A DNA stretch of 64,000 nt from Clostridium sp. OM02-18AC (GCF_003481825.1 NZ_QULW01000014.1:40575-104574); one strand, 5' to 3'; positions 49,270-58,710 are shown, counted from the first letter of the stretch. A program made the numbers and translations. Notes: generated by a model from the sequence alone, not told the origin.

Positions 49270-50217
49270 ATGGCTAAATTATTTAACGTATCCTCATCCC
49301 CGCATGTGCGGAGCGAGGAAACTACCCGCAGCATCATGATGGACGTGGCAATCGCCATGCTGCCGGCCACCGCTTTCGGTGTATTCCAGTTCGGCCTGCA
49401 TGCCCTGCTCGTGATCATTGCGACTGTATTTGCATGCGTACTGAGTGAGTACGTATTTGAAAAAGTAACCAAGAGACCAGTTACCATCAGTGATTTCAGT
49501 GCTGTTGTAACCGGTATGATCCTTGCACTGAACTGCCCGTCTGAGATCCCATTATGGATCCCGATGCTCGGTGGTGTATTTGCAATCGTGATCGTGAAAC
49601 AGATCTACGGTGGTCTGGGTCAGAACTTCATGAACCCGGCACTGGCAGCAAGATGCTTCCTGCTTATTTCCTTCGCAGGCAAGATGTCTTCCTTCACCCT
49701 GGATGGCGTAACCACCGCTACTCCTCTGAACGTGATGAAGACTGCATGGAAGGCTGGCGAGTCTAACCTTGGCGTAGACCTTATGGCTATGTTCATCGGT
49801 AAGATCCCGGGAACCATCGGTGAGGTTTCTGTAGTAGCCCTGTTAATCGGTGCTGCTTACCTGGTATTTAAGAAAGTAATTTCCCTGCGCATTCCGTTAA
49901 CCTATATCGCAACGGTTGCAGTATTCGTATTCATCTTCGGCAGACAGGATCTGAACTTTGTTCTGGCTCACATCTGCGGCGGCGGACTGATCTTCGGTGC
50001 ATTCTTCATGGCAACCGACTATGTAACCAGCCCGATCACCCCGAAGGGACAGATCGTATTCGGTATTCTGCTTGGCGTGCTGACCGGAACATTCCGTCTG
50101 TTTGGTGGTTCTGCAGAGGGTGTTTCCTATGCAATCATCATCAGCAACCTGCTGGTTCCGCTGATTGAGCGCTATACCCTTCCGGTAGCATTTGGAAAGG
50201 AGGGCAAAAAGGCATGA
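49270..50217 (+). CDS. rnfD: Rnf complex subunit D
   Basis: A 315-residue membrane subunit with about ten helices. SSSPHVRSEETTRSIMMDVAIAMLPATAFG opens the protein and GQNFMNPALAARCFL lies near 116-130. VTTATPLN near 153-160 contains the threonine expected to carry covalent FMN. It starts 3 bases after rnfC and its stop overlaps the rnfG start (ATGA). Confidence 0.95.
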   Translation: MAKLFNVSSSPHVRSEETTRSIMMDVAIAMLPATAFGVFQFGLHALLVIIATVFACVLSEYVFEKVTKRPVTISDFSAVVTGMILALNCPSEIPLWIPMLGGVFAIVIVKQIYGGLGQNFMNPALAARCFLLISFAGKMSSFTLDGVTTATPLNVMKTAWKAGESNLGVDLMAMFIGKIPGTIGEVSVVALLIGAAYLVFKKVISLRIPLTYIATVAVFVFIFGRQDLNFVLAHICGGGLIFGAFFMATDYVTSPITPKGQIVFGILLGVLTGTFRLFGGSAEGVSYAIIISNLLVPLIERYTLPVAFGKEGKKA

Positions 50218-50825
50218 GTAAAGGTGGATTTATGAAAGATGCCTTCGTTCTGTGCGGCATTACCCTGGTAGCCGGCGCATTACTGGGCGGCGTTTATGAA
50301 ATGACAAAAGCTCCGATCGATGCAGCAAACCTGGCAGCAAAAGAGGCAGCTTACCGTACCGTATTTCCGGACGCAGCAAGCTTCGACGCAGGTGACCTGG
50401 CAGACAAGATTCCGGCAGCAAACGAGGAGATCGCAGGACTTGGCTACGGCAAAGTTATGGTAGATGAAGCTGTAGCAGCAAGCGATGCTTCCGGCGCAGC
50501 AGCAGGCTACGTTGTAACCGCTACTTCCAACGACGGTTTCGGCGGTGCGATCACCGTTTCCGTAGGTATTCAGTCTGACGGTACCGTAAATGGTATCGAG
50601 TTCTTAACCCTGGCTGAGACCGCAGGTCTTGGTATGAATGCGGACAAGCCTGAGTGGAAAGGTCAGTTTGCAGGCAAGAAGGCAGAAGTGTTCTCCGTAA
50701 CCAAAGACGGCGCAACTTCTGACGATCAGATCAACGCAATCAGTGGCGCTACCATTACATCAAGAGCAGTCACGAATGCGGTGAATGCGGCAGTTTATTT
50801 TGTAGATAACTGCCTGGCACAGTAG
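50214..50825 (+). CDS. rnfG: Rnf complex subunit G
   Basis: A 203-residue subunit with one N-terminal membrane helix and an extracytoplasmic FMN-binding domain. The flavin-attachment motif SGATITS lies near 181-187, with the second Thr as the usual FMN site. Sequence between residues 35 and 100 is Ala-rich, as is usual in this family. The start overlaps rnfD by 4 bases. Confidence 0.94.
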   Translation: MSKGGFMKDAFVLCGITLVAGALLGGVYEMTKAPIDAANLAAKEAAYRTVFPDAASFDAGDLADKIPAANEEIAGLGYGKVMVDEAVAASDASGAAAGYVVTATSNDGFGGAITVSVGIQSDGTVNGIEFLTLAETAGLGMNADKPEWKGQFAGKKAEVFSVTKDGATSDDQINAISGATITSRAVTNAVNAAVYFVDNCLAQ

Positions 50826-50838
50826 GAGGTAGGAAGTC

Positions 50839-51654
50839 ATGAATAAATGTATCGAACGTTTATACAACGGTATTATTAAAGAGAACCCGACCTTCGTCCT
50901 GATGCTTGGTATGTGTCCGACCCTGGCAGTAACCACCACCGCGATCAACGGTATCGGTATGGGACTGTCCACCACGGCGGTTCTGGTTTTCTCTAACCTT
51001 ATTATTTCCGCACTGCGGAAGATTATTCCGGATCGTGTACGTATTCCGGCATACATCGTAATCGTAGCATCCCTGGTTACCATCGTTCAGCTGCTTTTAC
51101 AGGCATATGTACCGAGCCTGTACAGTGCACTGGGTATCTACATCCCGCTGATCGTTGTTAACTGTATCATCCTGGGCCGTGCAGAGGCATATGCAGCAAA
51201 GAACGGTCCGATCGAGTCCGCATTCGATGGTATCGGTATGGGTCTTGGTTTCACCGTAGGCTTAACCTGTATCGCAATCGTGCGTGAGCTCATTGGCGGT
51301 GGTTCCTTCTTCGGCATGGAGATCATTCCGGAGGATTTCCACGTAACCATCATCGGCCTGGCACCGGGTGCATTCTTCGTACTGGCTTGCCTGACCGCAC
51401 TGCAGAACAAGTTCAAAGCTCCGAGTGCAACCAACGGTTCCGTACCGCAGTCCACACTGGCATGCGGCGGCAACTGCGCATCCTGCAGCGGTTCTGCATG
51501 TTCCTCTAACCACTCTGTCCTGGAAGAGAAAAAGGCAGAAGAGCTGAAGAAAGCAGAAGAGGCCAAGAAGGCAGCAGCTGCAGCAGCTCTCGCTAAGAAG
51601 CAGGCAGCAGAGGCAGCTAAGGCAGCAGCCGAGGCTGAAAAGAAAGACGAATAA
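50839..51654 (+). CDS. rnfE: Rnf complex subunit E with Cys-rich tail
   Basis: The first ~195 residues are a normal RnfE with six membrane helices (NPTFVLMLGMCPTLAVTTTAINGIGMG, and ELIGGGSFFGMEI later). The protein is 271 residues long because of an extra tail: a Cys cluster (ACGGNCASCSGSAC, near 210-223) and then some 45 residues rich in Ala, Lys and Glu, which should form a long charged helix. RnfE and RnfA together form the membrane core, reported to hold an iron-sulfur cluster between them. The tail could bind metal on the cytoplasmic side; this is inference. Confidence 0.94.
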   Translation: MNKCIERLYNGIIKENPTFVLMLGMCPTLAVTTTAINGIGMGLSTTAVLVFSNLIISALRKIIPDRVRIPAYIVIVASLVTIVQLLLQAYVPSLYSALGIYIPLIVVNCIILGRAEAYAAKNGPIESAFDGIGMGLGFTVGLTCIAIVRELIGGGSFFGMEIIPEDFHVTIIGLAPGAFFVLACLTALQNKFKAPSATNGSVPQSTLACGGNCASCSGSACSSNHSVLEEKKAEELKKAEEAKKAAAAAALAKKQAAEAAKAAAEAEKKDE

Positions 51655-51668
51655 GGAGGGACAGGTAA

Positions 51669-52244
51669 ATGAAAGAGTTAATTTTAATTATTGTCGGATC
51701 TGCTCTGGTTAACAACATCATCCTGAGCCAGTTCCAGGGCCTGTGTCCGTTCCTTGGTGTTTCCAAGAAGGTTGACACCTCCATTGGTATGGGTGCAGCC
51801 GTTATCTTCGTAATTACGCTGGCAAGCATTGCAACAAACCTGGTTTACTCTCTGGTGCTGGTTCCGCTGCACTTAGAGTACTTACAGACGATTGCCTTCA
51901 TTCTGGTAATTGCAGCACTGGTACAGTTCGTTGAGATGTTCTTAAAGAAGAGCATGCCGTCCCTGTACTCCGCGCTGGGTGTATTCCTTCCGCTGATTAC
52001 GACCAACTGTGCAGTTCTGGGTTCTGCCCTGACCAACGTACAGAAGGGTTATAACTTCATTTTCAGTGTAGCAAACGGATTCGGTACTGCGGTTGGTTTC
52101 ACCGTCGCAATCGTACTGCTGGCAAGCATTCGTGAGAGTATTGAAGACAATGACATCCCATACAATTTCCAGGGTTCTCCGATCGTTCTGATTACCTCTG
52201 GTCTGATGGCGATTGCCTTCATGGGCTTCTCCGGACTGATTTAA
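51669..52244 (+). CDS. rnfA: Rnf complex subunit A
   Basis: A 191-residue protein with six membrane helices, homologous to RnfE in inverted topology. Motifs NNIILSQFQGLCPFLGVSKK near 15-34 and FLPLITTNCAVLGSAL near 105-120 include the conserved Cys residues thought to hold the intramembrane cluster. GGAGGGACAGGTAA precedes the ATG. Confidence 0.96.
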   Translation: MKELILIIVGSALVNNIILSQFQGLCPFLGVSKKVDTSIGMGAAVIFVITLASIATNLVYSLVLVPLHLEYLQTIAFILVIAALVQFVEMFLKKSMPSLYSALGVFLPLITTNCAVLGSALTNVQKGYNFIFSVANGFGTAVGFTVAIVLLASIRESIEDNDIPYNFQGSPIVLITSGLMAIAFMGFSGLI

Positions 52245-52260
52245 TGGGAGGTAGTAGAAT

Positions 52261-53046
52261 ATGACAGGTTTGCTTTTAGCGGCAGTTGTCATCGGTGCCA
52301 TCGGTATCATCATCGGTGTGCTCCTGGGCATTGCCAGTGAGAAGTTTAAAGTTGAGGTTGACGAAAAAGAAGTTCTGGTCCGTGCAGAACTTCCGGGCAA
52401 CAACTGTGGTGGTTGTGGTTTCCCGGGATGTGACGGTCTGGCTGCAGCAATCGCTGCAGGCACCGCTCCGGTTAACGGATGTCCGGTCGGCGGCGCTCCG
52501 GTAGCAGACAAGATCGCTGCGATCATGGGTGTTGAGAGCGGCAGCTCTGAGAAGAAGGTCGCTTTCGTAAAATGTAAAGGTACCTGCGACAAGACCAACG
52601 TGAAGTACAACTACTATGGAATTACCGATTGTTCCATGGTAACCGTAGCACCGGGTTCCGGCGAGAAGGCTTGTGCTTACGGCTGTATGGGCTATGGCTC
52701 CTGTGTGAAGGCATGTCAGTTTGACGCAATCCACGTAGTAGACGGTGTTGCAGTCGTTGACAAAGAGAAGTGCGTAGCCTGCGGCAAGTGCGTAGCTACC
52801 TGCCCGAAGGGCCTGATCGAGCTCGTTCCTTACAAGGCAGAGCATCTTGTACAGTGCTCTTCCCACGACAAGGGACCGGCTGTCAAGAAAGTCTGCACCG
52901 CTGGCTGTATCGGATGTACCCTGTGCACCAAGCAGTGTGAGTTCGATGCGATCCATATGGAGAATAATGTGGCAGTCATCGATTACGAGAAGTGCACCAA
53001 CTGCGGCAAGTGCGCAGAGAAGTGCCCGGCAAAGGTTATTATCTAA
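52261..53046 (+). CDS. rnfB: Rnf complex subunit B
   Basis: A 261-residue subunit that takes electrons from ferredoxin. An N-terminal helix anchors it. Next comes the Fe4S motif NNCGGCGFPGCDGLA (near 46-60), then several ferredoxin-like clusters: CMGYGSCVKAC, CVACGKCVATCP, CIGCTLCTKQC and CTNCGKCAEKCP. Clostridial RnfB typically has such extra clusters. It ends the operon and is followed by a strong terminator. GGGAGGTAGTAGAAT precedes the ATG. Confidence 0.96.
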   Translation: MTGLLLAAVVIGAIGIIIGVLLGIASEKFKVEVDEKEVLVRAELPGNNCGGCGFPGCDGLAAAIAAGTAPVNGCPVGGAPVADKIAAIMGVESGSSEKKVAFVKCKGTCDKTNVKYNYYGITDCSMVTVAPGSGEKACAYGCMGYGSCVKACQFDAIHVVDGVAVVDKEKCVACGKCVATCPKGLIELVPYKAEHLVQCSSHDKGPAVKKVCTAGCIGCTLCTKQCEFDAIHMENNVAVIDYEKCTNCGKCAEKCPAKVII

Positions 53047-53064
53047 TTCAATGAATTAAAACGT

Positions 53065-53109
53065 AAAAAGCTGTTTTCATAGCATGAGATGCATGAAAAC
53101 AGCTTTTTT
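53065..53109 (+). terminator. Terminator of the rnf operon
   Basis: AAAAAGCTGTTTTCAT / ATGAAAACAGCTTTTTT stem 18 bases after rnfB. Confidence 0.9.
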
Positions 53110-53189
53110 GTTGTCTTTTGGCGGAAAAGAAGACATTGCTTGATTTTAAGTGATTCTTGAAAATGAAGTGTATGGCTATGAAAATGGTG

Positions 53190-53358
53190 ATTGTATACGA
53201 TTAGAACAAAAACATTTTGTATAAAATGTAAAAAATAAAAAATCGTATACAAAATCGCAAAACAAACCTTTACAAACACATATGTATGTGGTAAATTGTA
53301 TACGAAAAGAGAAAATGAACAAAGAAAAAATAATTTTGAAATAAAATTTGTATACAAT
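53190..53358. promoter_or_regulatory. Four phased GTATAC palindromes (operator array)
   Basis: Sites ATTGTATACGAT, ATCGTATACAAA, ATTGTATACGAA and TTTGTATACAAT have GTATAC cores at 53193, 53245, 53298 and 53350. Spacings are 52, 53 and 52 bases, close to five helical turns, so all four lie on the same DNA face. The third overlaps the predicted -10 element. The GntR-type protein encoded directly downstream is the likely binder. Consensus: WTYGTATACRAW. Confidence 0.7.
53269..53297 (+). promoter_or_regulatory. Promoter of the GntR/Dpp operon
   Basis: TTTACA (53269-53274), 17 bases, TAAATT (53292-53297). The -10 overlaps the third palindrome, which fits repression of this promoter. Confidence 0.5.
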
Positions 53359-53427
53359 TACGCGCTTTTGGCATGAAGTAAAAAGAATATATATAAAAAG
53401 ATATAACTAAAAGTGAGGGACTTCAAT

Positions 53428-54129
53428 ATGTGTATTGAAAATGAACAAAAGAAAATGACAGTTCAGGAAATTGAAGAGGCTACATTGGAGTTGATACGTA
53501 CTGGAAAATTCCAACCAGGAACTCCGTTAAGAGAAGCTGAATTATGCGAAATGTTTCATGTAAGCAGAACGCCGATACGTGAGGCACTTCGACTTCTTCA
53601 AAATAAAGGAATCGTGGAATATTTGCCAAGACGAGGCGTTCAGGTTGTAAGAATTACGATGGACAGTTTAAAAGAAATCACGGATCTGCGTCTTGTACTT
53701 GAAAGTCTCAGTGTTAGAAGAGCTATGAATTTTGTAAATGAAATACATATAAAAAAATTGCGTGAAATCAACCATAAATTACTGGAAACAACAGATAGTT
53801 ATGAGCAAGGCGAGATAGACAGATTATTTCATGGATACATATCAAGAATGAATGACGAGGCAATTCTGCCTCAGTATCTTGAAGACTTGCAAATGCGACA
53901 GGCATTAGTACAATGCTGGATTCCATTTCGACCAGATCGAATTCCTCATTCTTATCAGGAACATGAAGGAATTATACAGTCAATGGAGTGGGGCGAAACA
54001 GAACTGGCTGTCCGACAGACGGAAGCTCACTTTTTGATTAGCCAAAGATCTCTTTGCAAGAAATTAAAAGAATATGAGGAAACTCATTTAAATCTGAAAA
54101 CTAATAAGGTGGATGTTCTAAGAATGTAA
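53428..54129 (+). CDS. GntR-family regulator with FCD domain, Dpp locus
   Basis: A 233-residue regulator: winged helix in residues 1-75 (GTPLREAELCEMFHVSRTPIREALRLLQNKGIVEYLPRRGVQV) and a helical FCD-type effector domain. The usual D-x-x-x-H metal pattern is less clear here: EIDRLFHGYISRMN occupies the place of the first helix. ATG 53428 follows GAGGGACTTCAAT; a GTG at 53413 is less likely. It precedes the Dpp-type importer and glycosidase genes and is probably their local repressor. Base use is more AT-rich than the rnf operon. Confidence 0.87.
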   Translation: MCIENEQKKMTVQEIEEATLELIRTGKFQPGTPLREAELCEMFHVSRTPIREALRLLQNKGIVEYLPRRGVQVVRITMDSLKEITDLRLVLESLSVRRAMNFVNEIHIKKLREINHKLLETTDSYEQGEIDRLFHGYISRMNDEAILPQYLEDLQMRQALVQCWIPFRPDRIPHSYQEHEGIIQSMEWGETELAVRQTEAHFLISQRSLCKKLKEYEETHLNLKTNKVDVLRM

Positions 54130-54174
54130 ATATTATTTTGAAACTAAAATATAAAATATATGGAGGGCAAAACT

Positions 54175-55785
54175 ATGAAAAAAAAGACATGGGTACTCAC
54201 ACTCGCGATGCTTCTTGCAGCGACATCGATTGCAGGATGCGGAAACAGGGCAGGCTCTGCAGCAGCTGGGGGAAATGCGGCTGGAGACTCCAAAGAAGAA
54301 ACTCAGAGTGAAGGAACAACAACGTCTGGGGAGAAAAAAGATAGTGTGACGGTAGCGTGCGCAGCAGAACCGGATACTTTCATTTCCTGGTATAGTAAAG
54401 CAAGTACATCAATGGATGAAGTCCCGATTTTGCATAATGTGTATGAGTCTTTGATAAAATTAGGACCGGATAACAGCCATGAGCCGCTTTTGGCGACAGA
54501 CTGGAAAGTATCAGATGATGGATGCACATACACACTTACGATTCGTGACGATGTCTATTTTCACAATGGTGATAAGATGACCGTGGAAGATGTCGAATTT
54601 TCTCTGGATGGAGCTGGACATACTTCTGCAGGATCAGCACAGTTGGCAAACTATGACGATTGTGAGATTATTGACGATCATACGGTAGCCATTCACTTAA
54701 CCAGTCCGTATGGACCATTTTTAAACGCATTAGCAGGTCGTTTCGCTCTGATCATGGACAAGTCTTACTATGAGGAAGTCGGGGAAGATGCTTATAATGA
54801 AAAACCAATCGGTACGGGACCTTATACATTTGAAGAACGAGTATCTGGTGATCATATCACGTTGAAAGCGTTTGATAAATACTGGGGCGGTGAGCCACAA
54901 ATCAAGACAGTTACGTTCCAGGTGCTGACAGATACCAATACCCAGATGATTTCTCTGGAAAACGGAGATATTGATGTTTTGATTAATGCAAACTTAAGTG
55001 CATTAAGCAAACTGACTACAGATAAAGTGAAATGGGAGACTAAAGATGCATCATCCATCGATCATTTTAAGTTTAACTGTAATAAAGGACCATCAAAAGA
55101 TATTAATTTCCGAAAAGCAGTTCTTTCTGGGATTAATAAGGAAGATGTTAATATAGGTGTTTATGAAGGTAAGGCAACGGTTGCAGATATTCCGATTGCA
55201 ACAGGATTTTCTGGAAGACCAGATGAGGGAACTTATGAAGTTATTGAGTATGATCCGGAAAAAGCCAAAGAATATCTGGCTCAGTCTGCTTACAATGGTG
55301 AAGAGTTCAAAATTCTTACAGTATCTGGTACAAAAGATGAAAGTGCAGCGCAGATTATTCAAGGTCAGTTGATTGAGCTTGGCATTAATTGCACTGTAAA
55401 TGCAGTAGATTCAGCTTCTTACTTTGCAACTTTTGAACAGAGCGGAGATTATGACGCTTCAATTCGTTTCGGCGGAGTATCTGTTTTGGATGCAGATGGA
55501 TTATTTTATCAGTATAACAGCAGTTATCTGCTTTCAAATGGAAAATATGATGCAGGAACCTGGAGTGCAGAACTGGATGACAAATTACAGAGTGCACGTG
55601 TAGAAGTAGATGCAGAGAAGAGAAAACAGCTGTACGCAGAAGCCTGTGATCTGATTACTGAGAATGCATATGGTACTGCCATTTATTATGATGTTAATGC
55701 GTGCGCATATAATGCAAACTTAAATGGTGTAGTGCCGAGATCCCTGACTGGCCTGTATTTCTTTAATGATTGGAGCTGGAATTAA
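54175..55785 (+). CDS. ABC transporter solute-binding lipoprotein, family 5
   Basis: A 536-residue receptor of the DppA/OppA family (SBP family 5). The signal ends in the lipobox SIAGC (Cys about 22), followed by a Gly/Ala/Ser linker. Domain landmarks: LLATDWKVSDDGCTYTLTIRDDVYFHNGDKMTVEDVEFSLD near 103-143 and PIGTGPYTFEERVSGDHITLKAFDKYWGG near 208-236. It binds peptides or, in some relatives, oligosaccharides or opines. With two putative glycosidases downstream, a glycoside or sugar-containing ligand is likely. GGAGGGCAAAACT precedes the ATG at 54175. Confidence 0.88.
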   Translation: MKKKTWVLTLAMLLAATSIAGCGNRAGSAAAGGNAAGDSKEETQSEGTTTSGEKKDSVTVACAAEPDTFISWYSKASTSMDEVPILHNVYESLIKLGPDNSHEPLLATDWKVSDDGCTYTLTIRDDVYFHNGDKMTVEDVEFSLDGAGHTSAGSAQLANYDDCEIIDDHTVAIHLTSPYGPFLNALAGRFALIMDKSYYEEVGEDAYNEKPIGTGPYTFEERVSGDHITLKAFDKYWGGEPQIKTVTFQVLTDTNTQMISLENGDIDVLINANLSALSKLTTDKVKWETKDASSIDHFKFNCNKGPSKDINFRKAVLSGINKEDVNIGVYEGKATVADIPIATGFSGRPDEGTYEVIEYDPEKAKEYLAQSAYNGEEFKILTVSGTKDESAAQIIQGQLIELGINCTVNAVDSASYFATFEQSGDYDASIRFGGVSVLDADGLFYQYNSSYLLSNGKYDAGTWSAELDDKLQSARVEVDAEKRKQLYAEACDLITENAYGTAIYYDVNACAYNANLNGVVPRSLTGLYFFNDWSWN

Positions 55786-55886
55786 TAAATAATGAAAACA
55801 GGCAGATAAAAAACAAATAACAGGAAGGGGCAAGATGAAATGACATTTTGCTCCTTCTTTTTTAAAGATTTCAGCGAGGTATTTAC

Positions 55887-56810
55887 ATGGTCAAATATAT
55901 CATAAAACGTTTATTATTGTTAATTCCGGTTGTAGTCGGAATTACCTTGTTTATTTATTTTATTATGAGCATGGCGCCTGGAGATCCGGCGACTCTGATT
56001 CTTGGATCAGATGCTACCATGGAAGAAATTCTTGCAAAACGACAGGAGCTGGGACTGGATGATCCGATCATTGTGCGCTATATCCATTATATGGCAGGCG
56101 TGCTTCAGGGAGATTTCGGAACTTCCTGGTATAACGGATTTAATGTGATGGCAGAATTTCTTTCCAGAATTCCTAATACCCTTCTTCTGGGAATTTTATC
56201 AAATGCGTTTGTTATTATTTTTGGTATTCCACTTGGCGTAATCGCAGCAGTGAAACAGAATAGTAAATTGGATTATTTCACTTTGATTATAGCTATGTTC
56301 CTTTCCTCTATGCCAGCTTTCTGGTTTGGACTTATGGCACAGATTCTATTCTGTCTTACGCTGGGATGGCTGCCAGCTACGGGAGCGGAAACATTGAAGA
56401 ACTTTATACTGCCATCGATTACTCTGGCATGTGCTTCTTTTGCCGGAATTGTCAGATTAACCAGAACTAGTATTCTTGAGGTAAATAAACTGGATTACGT
56501 TAGGACTGCAAGATCCAAAGGCTGTTCTGAATTTAAGATTGTAACGAAGCATGTGCTGAGAAATGGTCTGCTTCCAGTCATTACAACGATTGGTTCTTAT
56601 ATTGCAACGATTGTTGGTGGTGCAATTGTAACGGAAAGTGTCTTTGCGATTCCGGGAGTAGCCAGTTTGATGATTAATGCAGTAAAATTGCGAGATGTCC
56701 CGGTGGTAATGGGAATTATCGTAATTATTTCTGTTTTTGTAGGAATTGTCAATCTTCTGGTAGATCTTACCTATGCAGTGATTGATCCGCGCGTAAAACT
56801 GAATGGCTAA
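55887..56810 (+). CDS. Dpp/Opp-type ABC transporter permease 1
   Basis: A 307-residue DppB-type permease: MVKYIIKRLLLLIPVVVGITLFIYFIM at the N terminus, GDPATLILG, then the EAA loop VRTARSKGCSEFKIVTKHVLRNGLLPVIT near 206-234 and SVFAIPGVASLMINAV near 252-267. It forms one half of the membrane channel. Confidence 0.92.
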   Translation: MVKYIIKRLLLLIPVVVGITLFIYFIMSMAPGDPATLILGSDATMEEILAKRQELGLDDPIIVRYIHYMAGVLQGDFGTSWYNGFNVMAEFLSRIPNTLLLGILSNAFVIIFGIPLGVIAAVKQNSKLDYFTLIIAMFLSSMPAFWFGLMAQILFCLTLGWLPATGAETLKNFILPSITLACASFAGIVRLTRTSILEVNKLDYVRTARSKGCSEFKIVTKHVLRNGLLPVITTIGSYIATIVGGAIVTESVFAIPGVASLMINAVKLRDVPVVMGIIVIISVFVGIVNLLVDLTYAVIDPRVKLNG

Positions 56811-56828
56811 AGAAAGGGGAGCAGCAAG

Positions 56829-57698
56829 GTGAAAAAAGAAAAAACGATGACCAATAAGAGCCAGTTGGGGATGATCATTTATCGTTTTCGGAAAAATAAA
56901 CTGGCTATGTTCGGATTGGCAGCAATCGTATTTATGATTATTATGTGTGCAGCAGCACCATTATATATCAATTATGATGCTGTGATTAAACAGAGTATGG
57001 CAAACAGGTTTATTGCTCCGTGTAAAGAATTTTGGTTTGGGACAGATCAGTTTGGTCGTGATTTGTTTGCACGAATCATTTATGGTGGAAGAATTTCTTT
57101 GCTGGCAGGTTTGATTGTTGTTACCAGTGCATTGATTGTTGGGGTTACTCTTGGTGGTATCGCTGGTTATTTTGGCGGTACAGTAGATATGATCATTATG
57201 CGTATTTGTGATATTTTTATGGCAGTACCGAGAATGCTCCTTGCGATGGCTGTTGTTGCAGGTTTGGGTCAGGGAACTTTTAAAATGCTGATTGCACTTT
57301 CTATTGCAGAATTTCCTAAATATGCACGTACGGTCCGAGCTTCCATTATGACTCTGAGAAATCAGGAATATGTGGAAGCGGCAAAATGTTGTGGAACAAG
57401 TTCTGCGAGAATTATTTTTAAACATGTTGTACCGAATGGTTTGGGACCGGTTATCGTATCTGCAACTCTTGGACTTGGTGGTACAATTCTTGCGATTGCT
57501 TCGTTAGGATTCTTAGGTATTGGTGTTGCATCTCCAACACCAGAATGGGGAACTATTCTTTCGGAAAATCGTACCAATATCCGCTTTTATCCATATCTTG
57601 GCTTGATTCCGGGCTTTTTCATCGCAATCTCAGTCATGTGTCTGAACTTTATCGGAGATGGTCTGAGGGATGCTCTGGATCCAAGAACAAAGAATTAG
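56829..57698 (+). CDS. Dpp/Opp-type ABC transporter permease 2
   Basis: A 289-residue DppC-type permease: KNKLAMFGLAAIVFMIIMCAA near 17-37, FGTDQFGRDLFARIIYGGRISL near 69-90, and the EAA loop YVEAAKCCGTSSARIIFKHVVPN near 181-203. GTG 56829 follows AAGGGGAGCAGCAAG at normal spacing; the downstream ATG lacks one. It forms the second half of the channel. Confidence 0.92.
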   Translation: MKKEKTMTNKSQLGMIIYRFRKNKLAMFGLAAIVFMIIMCAAAPLYINYDAVIKQSMANRFIAPCKEFWFGTDQFGRDLFARIIYGGRISLLAGLIVVTSALIVGVTLGGIAGYFGGTVDMIIMRICDIFMAVPRMLLAMAVVAGLGQGTFKMLIALSIAEFPKYARTVRASIMTLRNQEYVEAAKCCGTSSARIIFKHVVPNGLGPVIVSATLGLGGTILAIASLGFLGIGVASPTPEWGTILSENRTNIRFYPYLGLIPGFFIAISVMCLNFIGDGLRDALDPRTKN

Positions 57699-57708
57699 GA
57701 GGGGGATT

Positions 57709-58710
57709 ATGTCAGATCATTTACTTGAAATCAAAGATCTTTATGTACAGTACAATACCGATGAGGCAGTGGTCCATGCAGTAAATGGAATGAACTTGAC
57801 ATTGGAAAAAGGCGAAGCGTTAGGAATTGTTGGAGAAACAGGTGCCGGAAAATCTACAACAGCACTTAGCATACTGAAGCTTCTTCCAGCGAAAGTAGGA
57901 GAAATTAAATCTGGAACTATCTTATATGATGGAATTGATATTATTCATGCAGATAACAAAACAATGCGGGAAATCCGCGGTGCGAGAGTGGCTATGATTT
58001 TTCAGGATCCAATGAGTTCCTTAAATCCCATTTTGACTATTGGCGATCAGATCCATGAAGTTCTCGATCTGCATTTTCCAGAGATGCCGAAAGCAGAGAA
58101 AGAAAAAAAGGTAGAGGATATTCTTGGGTTGGTTGGAATCCAGAAAACAAGAAAAAATGATTATCCGCATCAGTTTTCCGGTGGAATGAAGCAGCGTATT
58201 GGAATTGCCATGGCATTGGTAGCAGAGCCGGAATTGCTGTTGGCTGATGAGCCCACAACAGCATTGGATGTAACCATTCAGGCGCAGATTTTGCAGCTGA
58301 TGCAGGAACTACAAAAGAAATATAATACTGCCATGATTTTGATCACGCATGATCTTGGAGTAGTTGCAGAATTTTGCGAACGTGTTGCAGTGGTATATGC
58401 CGGAGAGGTGATTGAAACAGGAAAAGTGGAAGATATCTACACCCGGAAAAAGAATCATCCATATACAACGGGATTGTTTAACAGCATTCCGGAACTGACC
58501 GGAAAAATTGACCGTCTTGTTCCGATCCCTGGCTTTATGTCAGATCCGACAAATCTGCCCAAAGGATGCAAATTTGCAGACCGGTGTGAACATTGTATGG
58601 AACAGTGCAAAAAGGAAGAACCACCTGTATTTACAGAAGGAACTCATAGTATAAAATGTTTCCTTTTTAATAAGAAAGGAGGACATGGAAATGGCAACTC
58701 CGCTAATTGA
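57709..58710 (+). CDS. Dpp/Opp-type ABC ATP-binding protein 1 (DppD)
   Basis: A 333-residue ATPase: Walker A GETGAGKST near 39-47, signature FSGGMKQR near 156-163, Walker B LLLADEPTTALD near 177-188, and the C-terminal oligopeptide-transporter Cys motif CKFADRCEHCMEQCKKEEPP, which binds a cluster or metal in relatives. ATG 57709 follows AGGAGGGGGATT; the longer frame upstream overlaps the permease. Its end overlaps the next gene by 20 bases. Confidence 0.92.
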   Translation: MSDHLLEIKDLYVQYNTDEAVVHAVNGMNLTLEKGEALGIVGETGAGKSTTALSILKLLPAKVGEIKSGTILYDGIDIIHADNKTMREIRGARVAMIFQDPMSSLNPILTIGDQIHEVLDLHFPEMPKAEKEKKVEDILGLVGIQKTRKNDYPHQFSGGMKQRIGIAMALVAEPELLLADEPTTALDVTIQAQILQLMQELQKKYNTAMILITHDLGVVAEFCERVAVVYAGEVIETGKVEDIYTRKKNHPYTTGLFNSIPELTGKIDRLVPIPGFMSDPTNLPKGCKFADRCEHCMEQCKKEEPPVFTEGTHSIKCFLFNKKGGHGNGNSAN

